A stretch of 64,000 nt of DNA from Prunus persica (taxonomy: Eukaryota > Streptophyta > Magnoliopsida > Rosales > Rosaceae): the NCBI RefSeq assembly GCF_000346465.2, contig NC_034012.1, forward strand, positions 12,116,972 to 12,180,971, read 5' to 3'. The notes beneath the pieces were generated by a model. That model was not told where the DNA came from, searched no databases, and was given only the letters and a program-made list of their open reading frames with translations. Of this stretch, positions 35,600 to 45,987 are shown one piece after another. The first letter of the stretch is position 1, and each line of letters begins with the position of its first letter. A program made the position numbers and the translations under genes.

Positions 35600-35990
35600 A
35601 TTTGTCTCCGGCAAGCTTGAAGTAATTGTGACCAGTATTGCATTCAATATAAGGAGGGTCGAAAGATCATTCCGTGGCAGAAGTTGAGTTACGAAGAAGT
35701 TGGAAAACATTATCTAGAATGTGTCTAGGATAAGTGTGTGAGTACTTTTTGCAGTCATCGTTCTATAGTGGATTTATTTTGGACTGAGAAATCCAGTGGA
35801 TTTTCCCCAAATGTGGGGTTTTACCACGTAAAATAATTCTCTGGGTGTTCCTTTATTTTATGCTCAACACTTTTCAGGATTGATAAGCCATATCAATCTT
35901 GCTACTGAAGTATATTTTTATTTATTTATTACAATTTTAAATTGGCATATTCACCCCCCTCTCAGCATTATTAGTCATCCTATAGGTAAT
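35600..35990 (+). mobile_element. LTR fragment, copia-like
   Basis: The text GGATTTTCCCCAAATGTGGGG..., a Tn stretch and CATATTCACCCCCCTCTCAG resemble the 3' half of plant copia LTRs and the sequence just after them. No partner LTR or TSD was found. Confidence 0.35.
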
Positions 35991-36640
35991 TTCATGAGGA
36001 ATACTATATGAGTTTGATATTGTCGATGGCTCCCTTTGTGTTGTTTGTAATCCATTTCTTAGTAGTTGTAGTGGCTATTGTGGCTATTGTATTTGTATTT
36101 CTCTCGTGGTGTAATTTATGAATGCAATCTCCTTACCTAGTAACGAAGGGAGCTAAGGCCCAGGGTGGGCATGTGCCCCCTCTCGAATTTTATTTGAGGC
36201 TATTGTATTATTAATATAATCATACTTTTCTAACCAAAATTTGAAGTGCCCATGCATTTCTTTCTTTGTATTTTTCTAATTTTCCTTTTCTCACTATCTT
36301 CGCTACCCTTTGACATCTCCTAGTGTCCGTTTGCCAATGCTTATTTGGAGTGATAAGTGATTTTTTTAAAAATTTTGGGAAGCACAACCTATTTATTAAA
36401 CTATGAAAAAATCACTTATTGTTAAAAATTATTGTGAGAGAAACTATAAGGGAAAGAAGGTGTAGACATGCTTTCATTTTTTGAATATGCGTAAATCAGA
36501 TTGAGGAGCACTCGGTATTTAATGAAACTTTCATAATTCTAATAATACTCTTATTTATGTTTTGTAATGAATTTTGTGCTTATATTTGTGATGAAGTTTT
36601 GTTTAAATTGTTTAAATTGGTATTTATGTTTTGTAATGAA
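35991..36640. other. intergenic, no supported gene
   Basis: AT-rich, with short internal duplications of TTTATGTTTTGTAATGAATT (near 36553 and 36622, and again at 38018). Otherwise nothing recognisable. Confidence 0.4.
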
Positions 36641-37802
36641 TTTTGAGGAGCACTCGGTGTTTATATTTGTGCTTATGTTTTTTATTTTGTTGCTTTCACT
36701 ACCATCTTGTCGTGTTTAATGTTTGGGAATAATGATGTTTAGGTTTTAGGTGTAGGCTTAAAGCACTAGCTAAAACCCAGTAATCTTTACTGAGAAACAA
36801 ATGAATTATTCGACTAGCAGTAGATGCACTAGTTGCCCTTGACGAATCTAATTCAGCCAGATGGGAAGCATTTATCAGTGCAGAGAAAATATAAATTGGT
36901 GATCTTATCAAATTGGACAGAACAAGCCAGAGTCTTGCTGCTCATATAGGTGATCTTATAAATAATAGTGCTTTGCAGGTGTCACAACGAAGACTCTCTA
37001 AAGGTTTGGGGTCATTTTCAATATGGGTCATCGGATTTTAATTTCATTAATTTATATTTAATGGTTTTCAAATCTGATCAATTTAAATCTTCTGTTAAGT
37101 TGACCGTTTGGTCGGACGTTAACTAATGACATGTCCACTATGGAACCCATCAATTCCTTAAAAAAAAAAATATCAATAATATAATATAATAAAATAACAT
37201 TTAAAAAAAAGCTCCGTAGAGAAGGTGCAGGTGGCTGGATTTGTCGGAGGGGAAGGGAGATGGGGTGGGAGAGCTGGGAGGAGAAGGGGACAGAGAGAGA
37301 GAGGGACGAAGAAAGGGAGTTTCTATTTTATAAGCTTTCTTTTTAATAATGTTAACGTATAACCAAACAGTCAACTTAACAAAAGGCTTAAATTGGTCAA
37401 ATTTGAAAACCATTAGGTGTAAATTGATGAAATTAAAACTCGAGGGCCGATATTGATAATGACCCTGAACCTTTAGAGAGTCTTTTGACGTTAGCCCTTA
37501 TTTATTTTACAGTTAATTATATAAGTGAAAGTGAAAGTGCTTTTTCTTTTACCAAACACTTGAATCAAAAAACCATTTCAACATAATGCCCTTTTTAATC
37601 ATTATACACAGCTTACATTACTATGACAAAAAATTTACTAAATACTCATAAACTGATTATTGTACGAACATCACTTTTAACAAAAAATTTAGGGTTTGTA
37701 TCAAGTAATTGTCACCCTAAAGAAAAATATATTTCAACATATGAGGTGTCCTATGAAATTTTTTTGACTCCACCAGTGTCCCTACTATTTGACTTTTAAA
37801 AA

Positions 37803-37834
<32 letters not shown>

Positions 37835-39366
37835 AAAAGCCTGCTGATTTCATTTTCTACATTTTAATATGGAAATTGGGCAAATAGCATAGTTGCATAG
37901 GAGTTTTTTACTCTTTCGTTCTATAAAAGTCGTACGAATCCTCATAGAAAAGTCAAATAAATTGATCAAGTCAGTCAATTGTGCAGATGCGGAGGCGATT
38001 TTCAATAGTACTCTTATTTATGTTTTGTAATGAATTTTGTGCTTATATTTGTTTAAATGGTTTAAATCGAAATTAATCTATGTTTTTTATTCTGTTGCTT
38101 TCACTACCATCTTGTCGTGTTTGATGTTTGGGAATAAGGATGTTTAGGTTTTAGGGGTAGGCTTAAAGCACTGGCTAAAACCCGGTAATCTTTACTGAGA
38201 AACAGAGGAATTATTCAATTAGCAGTAGATGCACTGGTTGCCCTTGACGAATCTAATTCAGCCAGATGGGAAGCATTTATCAGTGCAGAGAAAATATAAA
38301 TTGGCGATCTTATCAAATTGGACAGAACAAGCCAGAGTCTTGCTGCTCAAATAGGTGATCTTATCAATAATGGTGCTTTGCAGTATATTATATAATTGAT
38401 TTATTAATTTTTTTTTAACGAATTAGTGGGTTCTACAGTGAACATGTCATCAATTAACGTCTAACCAAACAGTCAACTTAACAAAAGGCTTAAATTGGTC
38501 AGATTTGAAAATCATTAGGTGTAAATTAATGAAATTAAAATTCGAGGGCCCATATTGATAATGACCCTAAACCTTTAGGGAGTCTTTTCATGTTAGCCCT
38601 TATTTATTTTATAATTAAATATATAAGTGAAAGTGAAAATGTTTTTTTTTTTTATTTTTAACCAAACACTTGAATCAAAAAGCCATTTCAACATAATGCC
38701 CTTTTTAGTCATTATACAGCTCACAGCGCTGTGACAAAAAATTTATCAGAAACTGATTATTGTACGAACATCACTTTTAACAAAAAGTTTATCAAACATC
38801 AAATTACTTTCTCTGACAACAATTATTTTCACGGCATAACAATGTCAAACTGTCCCTTATTGTCGTACTTCGACTCTAAATTTTGTAATGATAAATTACC
38901 ATTCAATTTTAGTGTGTATTTTTAATAAATTACATTTCATTTTATTTTCTTCTAGAATCCATGATGAGTAGATAGTTTGTTTGTTTGTTTGATTTTTCTT
39001 TTAAAAAATGGAGTTCATTCATAGAATCAAAATAGCATACATGGAAGAATACAAAATTTAGGGATTTTGTATCAAGTAATTGTCACTCTAAAGAAAAATA
39101 TATTTCAATATATGAGGTGTCTTTCTATGAAAATTTTCTGACTCCACCAATGTCCCTACCGTTTGACTTTTATAAATAAATAAAAAACAAGAAACAAATG
39201 CCTGCTGATTTCATTTTCTACATTTTAATATGGAAATTGGGCAAATAGCATAGTTGCATAGGAGTTTTTTACTCTTTCCTTCTATAAAAGTCGTACAAAT
39301 CCTCATAGAAAAGTCAAATAAATTGATCAAGTTAGTCAATTGTACAGATGCGGAGGCGATTTTCTC
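36640..39366 (+). repeat. tandem segmental duplication, about 1.36-1.4 kb period
   Basis: Blocks at 36701-36975, 37361-37540 and 37691-38005 recur at 38106-38380, 38463-38640 and 39063-39366. The offsets (1405, 1102 and 1361) differ because copy 1 carries a foldback element and other indels. Short coding-like phrases are shared but carry no domain. Confidence 0.8.
36991..37483. mobile_element. foldback/MITE-like element with about 130-bp inverted arms
   Basis: The left arm starts AGACTCTCTAAAGG. The right arm ends in its reverse complement. Similarity continues for about 130 bases (both contain TTAATGGTTTTCAAAT). The centre is a purine-rich GGGAGATGGGGTGGGAGAGC segment. Copy 2 of the host duplication (38463-38595) retains only the right arm, so an element was lost there or inserted after duplication. 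Confidence 0.7.
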
Positions 39367-40105
39367 TACTCGCTCAAGTTATTCAATAGCACTAGATATT
39401 GATCACAAAATAAAAAAATAAAAAAAGTCGCACTACAACAAATAGGGGGGCTGATTATCGCTCGGCTAATTAGGCTATCCAAAACTAGATTGGTAGCGTG
39501 TGTGTGATAAATTCCCGTCTTCTTATAATTTAGATTATCGTTTATATTCAAAATAATTAAGTCTAAACTAAATGCTTAGCTGTATAAATAACAATCTAAC
39601 TAATTTGTAAACTGACTAACCAATCCTACACCTAAGGAGACGCGTGGGTTACAAATTTCAATTATTAAGTTGATTGGTGCGAAACCATTGTTTGGGATTG
39701 CAATAAAATAATGGAAAACAAGAGAAAACTAAAAGCAATAATTAAAGAGCACAGGAGAAATCCAAAACTACCGAACAGATGTAGGAGGAGCTGTAACTTT
39801 CGCTTAGATGTGAACAATATTTTGAGAGGGTTTGATTGGCTGCACACTTTTAATAAGTCAAACAAGTGTGCTACGACAAAATGTATATCACTAAAAGACA
39901 CCAATTATTGAAGGCCACCAGCCTTTATCTTACTATTTTCTGAGAATTCGGATAAGTCCAACTCTGATGACATCTTCATATTTGTTGTTATTAATCTAAT
40001 TGCAAACTGCTTATTTTTTAATCACCATAATCCAAAACGCTGGCTTTTGTGTCATTGCCTTCTTTGATTTTTTGATGTTTACTTCTTAATTTTTTAATTT
40101 TTTTT
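39367..40105. other. intergenic, no supported gene
   Basis: AT-rich single-copy-looking DNA with no domain-bearing frame. Short frames at 39665-39911 on both strands overlap and lack any recognisable feature. Confidence 0.4.
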
Positions 40106-40972
40106 AAGGGCTAACATCATTTTACCTCTAGGGTCATTATTGAAATAGGCCACGGAGCTTAAATTTTGTCAATTTACGCCTAACGTTTTAAAATTCAACC
40201 AATGTACACGTTTCGTTAGTTTGACCGTTCGGTCTTCTGTTAGATGATGACATGGCAAAAGAAAAATTCACATTTTAGCTTAGCTGTAATTAAGTATTAA
40301 GAAATAATATTTTAAACAGATGTTAAAATTAATTTAAAAACAAAAAAAACACACACACACACATAGAGATGAATCAAGGAAAACTTAAATTGCAAGAATT
40401 AAAATAAAGAAAAATTAAACAAACAGAAAAATATAGGTTTAAAAGAAAAAGTGATGAAGATCTAAGGTTTTGAATTCACCAACAACAATCCTATTTCCTC
40501 TTTTTTAGAACTAATTACTATCCAATTATGATGCCAATGTTAAAGGTTGTTCTTTCTAAAGTATGAAATAAGCCTGTCAAGGTCATAAATCGTGTATCCC
40601 TATATGCAATTATACCATGTCAAAGTGTTAAAATTTAACATATAAGAACCCGTTAAGATTAGAAGAATTCAATCAACTAAGTAGGACCGGTGGATGGCAT
40701 TTCTCTCTTAGCTATCTACTCTTTTTAATCTTAGTTCCAATAAACCTATATATATATATATATATCTCTCTCTCTCTCTCTCTGAGTAGTCCTATCCCTG
40801 TATCAACCCGTTAAGATTAGAAGAATTAAATTTTTTGACAGATATTAAAATTAAAATTAAAATATATATCTCCTCTCTCTCTCTCTCATAGCAGTCCTAT
40901 CTCCGTATCAACCCTGATTCCATTTCAAGAATGACCACAAACTTTCAAAAGGTAAAATGATGTTAGCCCTTT
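40106..40972. mobile_element. non-autonomous element with AAGGGCTAACATCATTTTAC termini
   Basis: The left end (40106) and right end (reverse complement, to 40972) share AAGGGCTAACATCATTTTAC and then diverging similarity for about 45 bases. The interior has (CA)n, (TA)n and (CT)n tracts and a duplicated CCCGTTAAGATTAGAAGAAT segment, but no gene. The same terminal phrase, as ACGTTAGCCCTT, borders the foldback at 37483, so the two are related families. Confidence 0.65.
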
Positions 40973-41612
40973 TTAAAATTATTCTGTGGTTCCAATTTTA
41001 CCCTAAAAACATAAATAAGTTAAAAATTGATAATTATTTGGTATAAATGGGGATTTCTATCACAATAATGACGATATTTTATGATTTTAATACAGGGTCG
41101 TAATAGGGTGAAAAATTGGGTTTTATGACAATAATTACTTCAATAAACTATATGTTGTGCACAATTGTTGTAGTTGTACTTTTTCAATTTCTCCCCAAAA
41201 TTTATCTAAAAAGGTGGTTTAGAGAACCCATTATAGATCCTCTAAATATTTTAAATCTTGTGGACATAAGATTTGTTCACTTGGCTACATTACTGAATTT
41301 TTGGACTGCAATCAACAATAGACAATTGACGTCCTACGTCCATTATATCTTAATAAAATTGGACCTATTTTCAAGAAGTCCTAATATTTTTCCCAATATG
41401 TCATGCTGGCCTCGATTGGTTTTACTTATATTCGTTTTTATTATTAGTAAGGTGTTTTATTTTATAGAGCATCCCAACAAAAACATATTCTTTTTTATTA
41501 TCCAATAATTATTATTAATTCCTGCACACAGAATAATAAAAAAATCATTAATTTATTATTTTTTTAATAGGTGTTCACCTGATTTTTTTCATCCAAAAAG
41601 CCCGGGGTGATC
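40973..41612. other. upstream region of the P450 gene
   Basis: No supported gene. A 130-codon hydrophobic frame at 41116-41508 starts at a plausible ATG but is very rich in Ile, Phe and Leu, as expected from T-rich DNA, and shows no domain. Confidence 0.4.
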
Positions 41613-41622
41613 TTATATATAG
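41613..41622 (+). promoter_or_regulatory. TATA box of the P450 gene
   Basis: TTATATATAG lies about 75 bases upstream of the ATG at 41694, a normal spacing for a plant promoter with a short 5' UTR. Confidence 0.65.
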
Positions 41623-41693
41623 AGCACCCTACAAACTTTTTATTTGTCAAGCACAAACACAACACCACCTAAATAATTAAGAAGTGGAAGAAG

Positions 41694-43206
41694 ATGTTAA
41701 ATCTCCTGAATGAAACCTTCTCAAGCTTGTTGCAACCTTTTTCCTTCAAGTATTTAGCACTTCTTGCAATTTTCCTCATCCTTATATACAAATGGTTCTC
41801 CACTTCCGCAAACTCATCACCACCTTCTCCACCAAAGCTCCCCATCATTGGAAACCTTCACCAACTAGGCCAGCACCTTCAGCGCTCTCTTCAAACCCTA
41901 GCTCAACGCCACGGGCCGCTCATGCTCCTCCATTTCGGAAGTGTGCCGGTCCTTGTGGTCTCCTCAGATGAGACTGCCCGCGAGATCATGAAAACCCATG
42001 ACATCACATTCGCCAACAGACCCAAGAACACCTTCTTCAAGAAGTTTTGCTACAACTTCAAAGACGTGGCCTCGGCTCCTTATGGTGAGTATTGGAGGCA
42101 GATGAAAAGTATATGCGTCTTAAATCTCCTTAGCAACACAAGGGTTCGTTCTTTTCGTGCCGTAAGAGAAGAGGAAACTAAATCCATGATCGACAATATA
42201 ACTAAGCACTGCTCCTCATCCCCCTCCTCAGTATCATCAGCGGTTAATTTAAGTGAAATGCTCGAGACGCTTACGAATGATGTTATCTGTAGAGTGGCTC
42301 TTGGGAGGAAGTACAGCGATGACGGGGAACGTGGGAGGACGTTTAAGAAGCTTGCCGGGGAGCTGACGTTGGTGATGTCGCGTATCCATATTGGAGACTA
42401 TATCCCATGGCTTGCCTGGATCGCCCGTCTCAATGGTTTGGACGCCAAGTTTGACGATCTGGCTAAACGGTTCGATGAGTTTTTAGAAATAGTTGTTCAA
42501 GAACATATGGATGAATTTGATGGTCTTACCAAGAATGAGGACCAAAAGGATCTTGTGGACGTTCTGCTTTGCCTTCAGGCTGATTCTCCTATTGATAGAG
42601 TTAGCATCAAGGCTGTCATCTTGGTAATTAACTCTCTCTCTCGCTCTCTCTCTGTTACATTACATGCATAGTGGTGTTGGATTGCCTTATCTTTTTCACG
42701 ATAGTAATGCTAGAATTACTCAGTTTGTTCAAAGAATGATGTTAAATTATGCTTGTTATGTGATCGTATCTAAAGAAATAAATAAGTTTAACAACAATTG
42801 AACCATATCTGAAATTTTTTAGTGTCAAACTTGTGCTAGCCTGCCAAGAAACACAAAGAAAAAGATGTGTTGTGTGACAAGAGACTAGTAATATATTAAA
42901 AAGAAAATATTTTGTAAAAACCTAATATAAGTCAAACATTTTGGATTAACGCGGTTTATTTTAAGGCTTATTTATTGATGTGCCCCCTATGCTGTACCGA
43001 AAATCTCAATTTGTCCCATACAGTTTCAACTGAGTCATTGTGCCCCCCTGTCCCTTCATTTTGCGTCTCACGTTCCCTCATTCCTTCAATTTACTCAATT
43101 ACCTTTAACTTGCTGACATGACATAGGTGTTTTAGTAATTTGACATATTTATTTGAAGCATGAGCATTTTCAGCGATTTTGAATATTTCATTTTTAAGGC
43201 CTTCTA

Positions 43207-43247
<41 letters not shown>

Positions 43248-43956
43248 CGTGGGGTTATTCCTAATGAACCCCAATTCTTTTGGGTTTATATCTAATTTTT
43301 CATTAATTTTTAATTGATTTTTTCCGTTAAAATTCTTGTAGGATATTTTTGTCGGTGGCACTGATACCTCATTCACACTCCTAGAGTGGACAATGTCCGA
43401 GCTTTTAAGGCATCCAAGAGTCATGGAAAACTTGCAGAATGAGGTGAGGGGGATAGTGGGCAAGAAAACAGACATAATTAGAGAGGATGATTTGGTTGGA
43501 ATGCACTACTTGAAGGCAGTGATCAAGGAGACTCTTCGCCTACATCCTTCAGTTCCATTGCTATTGCCCAGGCTATCGACCCAAGATGCACAAATAAATG
43601 GCTACGACATTAAAGCCAACACACAAGTTATAGTGAATGCATGGCAAATTGGAAGAGATCCCAAGTCATACAACAAGCCAGAGGAGTTCGAGCCAGAAAG
43701 GTTCTTGGACAGTGCCATAGATTATAAAGGCAATTACTTCCACTACATTCCATTTGGGGCTGGCAGAAGAGGTTGCCCAGGAATTCAGTTTGCCATGGCT
43801 GTCCAAGAGATTGCTTTGGCAAATTTAGTGCACAAGTTCAACTGGGCGCTGCCCGATGGCACAAGAGGGGAGGACTTAGACATGACTGAATCTAGTGGAA
43901 CAAGCGTTCGTAGAGTATATCCTCTTAAAGTTGTTCCTATTCCATATTCGGGCTAA
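41694..43956 (+). CDS. cytochrome P450, CYP71 clan (CYP71A/71AN-like), two exons, intact
   Basis: Exons 41694-42623 and 43342-43956 join in phase 0 (310 plus 204 residues, 514 aa, a normal CYP71 length). The single intron at this place is typical of A-type P450s. Seen: an N-terminal hydrophobic ER anchor (about 18-36), the proline-rich hinge [12 protein letters not shown], the I-helix motif GGTDTS right after the intron, the K-helix KETLR, the PERF motif (FEPERF) and the haem loop [11 protein letters not shown] with its cysteine ligand. All catalytic elements are present. Family knowledge: CYP71 enzymes hydroxylate terpenes, aldoximes and phenolics at the ER using NADPH-P450 reductase. Its position 2 kb before TPS3 favours a sesquiterpene substrate, but this is inference. 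The intron holds a long (TA)n tract. Confidence 0.93.
43209..43242. repeat. (TA)n tract in the P450 intron
   Basis: Seventeen TA units in the intron, about 100 bases before its acceptor. A TTTATTGATGTGCCCCCTAT-type low-copy repeat precedes it at about 42968-43140. Confidence 0.85.
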
Positions 43957-44714
43957 TATAGTGTTGGTGTATCCGAATTGGACCTCCTTTATTCACAGAA
44001 AATAACAAATTATAATATCTTGCGCCATTATTTGGTAATAAGAAATTGAAATAATGTTTAGGTTTTATGTTATTATTAATATAAATATGTATTAAGACAA
44101 GTGTGTGGAACTGCTTGTGGGCTCACTGACTATCGAGTTGTTAAAATGTCCATGGTTTGGTTTCCCAGGAAAGGATTTTCTAATAAACTCTCAATTTGGC
44201 TTTTATTTATTTATTTAAAGGATATAATTAAAAAAAAGACGCGATAAACGCATAATTACCATAATCACAATAATGTGAGAATTGGTTATGATGCGCAAAG
44301 AAACATGTGCAAATTATTAAAATAGTTATGCATATAATTGTTATAAATATAAATATCAAATTATATACATGTGAAATTCTACTTCTTTTTCCAGACCAAA
44401 GAAAAGAAAAGAAATTCTACTTCTTTAAAAAACAACTTGTAGAGACATTATAAATATGAAATACTGTAGCATATAATCATTATGTTGTTTGCATCATGGT
44501 GGGGATAAGGTGTTTGAGAGGAATGAAAGTGGTAGGGGGTTTGAATTCCTTGTGTGTGCGTGTTTTAAGTCTTTATTTTTTTTTTATTTTTTACCGGGTT
44601 GATAGGTATTACACGGGTTGACACGATCCGTCGAATTTTTATTGTGCGGGTTCGTGTAGTATTTTTTCCTTGTGGACTTCGAATTGTGTAACGAATTGTA
44701 TCGAAAATTGCGAC
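43957..44714. other. P450 3' flank, no supported gene
   Basis: The 3' UTR probably ends near 44040-44090, where AATAAGAAATTGAAATAATG and nearby A-rich signals occur. The rest is AT-rich without recognisable content. Confidence 0.4.
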
Positions 44715-45212
44715 CACTAGCGGATCTACATAAGCGCAAGGAGGTGCACTTGCACCTCCCTTCGTCGGAAAAACAATTGTAGGTGCTTCAAACTGCCCAT
44801 TTGCTCAACTGGTGTACAGATTACCTTATTTCCATTTTCAACATTTAAGTAAATGTCTTTGTCATTTTACTTTAATTTATTTTTATATTACTCCATTTAC
44901 TTAAGTTTACAATGTAAATAAGGAAGTACCTCCCATTTGGATTCAAATAAAAATACTAGAAAATCAAATTCATATCAAATCAAAATATGAAAAATCGGTT
45001 TTAGTGCAAAATACGATTTAGGCTAAAAATGATGGCTCATTAAGTCAATATATACTTCATACTAAAATCCCATAAAATCAAGTTTTCTTATTTAATGTGT
45101 AAGGAATAAAAGCCGCCAAAAATTATCTTGAGAAAATGATTATTCCGAAAAACTATTTCTCATACTTAATCAATTTTGCACCTCCGCTAAAAATTTTCTA
45201 TGTCCGCCACTG
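44715..45212. mobile_element. non-autonomous hAT element, 498 bp, perfect 8-bp TSD
   Basis: Flanked by ATTGCGAC at 44707-44714 and 45213-45220, an 8-bp duplication as hAT elements make. The ends read CACTAGCGGATCTACATA and, reverse complemented, CAGTGGCGGACATAGA, imperfect inverted termini related to those of the larger hAT at 4054-5834. The interior is AT-rich with a small palindrome GGAGGTGCACTTGCACCTCC near 44740. No coding capacity. Confidence 0.9.
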
Positions 45213-45220
45213 ATTGCGAC

Positions 45221-45911
45221 CCCTAACTAAGGTCGCCCTAGAAATAAATTCATATATGTATTTGTAAGAAGTTCTACGCTAATTTGAAATGTATGTACTG
45301 CATATATATCGCCACTGGTCCAACAAATGATGTTCGTAGTTTGATCATTGTTTTGTTCATATGCCACCACTGGTCCAAACACAAAACGCACTAAAGCCCA
45401 ACCTGAGACTGCAAACAAAGATAAAAGGCCCATTCAGAAAAAGACATTAAAATACACCCAAAATGAGAAAAAGTAACCTGAGATTGCAAACAGTAAAATG
45501 CAGCACAGAAACACCAAACGAGGCCTATAGGAACACCGTCCAAACTCATTGCCTATAACATATATTACATATGATACATGTGTTATATTACAGTGGTGAC
45601 ATTTGTGAAAAAATACATTCATGTTTCCCAATGGTCGGTGGAGGGTCACTGGTCGCTCAAAACATGGATGCATATATATATATATGCTGCAAAGGGACAA
45701 ACGATAAACATGTGCTGCAAATCTGGCCAATGGTCGGTGGAGGGTCACTTGAGGTTACAAAAGATATCCCACAAATATGCTTCGACCCGCATTGAACGCT
45801 GGACCATTCGTTGAAGATAAAAGTACATCGAACCCATATGAAGTTTTACCATGAGCAAACAAGTTACTCATTCTGCATTTGTGCTGTAAGCCAATAGTTC
45901 CATCCCTTCCC
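45221..45911. other. TPS3 upstream region with a 23-bp direct repeat
   Basis: CCAATGGTCGGTGGAGGGTC continues identically for 23 bases at 45628-45650 and 45727-45749, 99 bases apart. It is followed in both cases by divergent sequence and separated by a TATATATATATATGC stretch. No gene is seen. It lies within 300 bases of the TPS3 TATA box, so it may be promoter sequence. Confidence 0.6.
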
Positions 45912-45919
45912 TATATATA
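45912..45919 (+). promoter_or_regulatory. TATA box of TPS3
   Basis: TATATATA about 70 bases before the chosen ATG at 45988. An upstream in-frame ATG at 45931 would lie within about 20 bases of the TATA box, probably upstream of transcription start. Confidence 0.6.
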
Positions 45920-45987
45920 CACATGAGTATATGAACAATACTTGCAGAGCAAAAAAGATCTCTGACATTTTTACACAAGTACAAATC

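Noticed and set aside
41116..41508. 130-codon hydrophobic frame upstream of the P450
   Set aside because: Composition follows T-rich DNA (Ile, Phe, Leu, Asn). No homology signal. It lies within the P450 upstream region.
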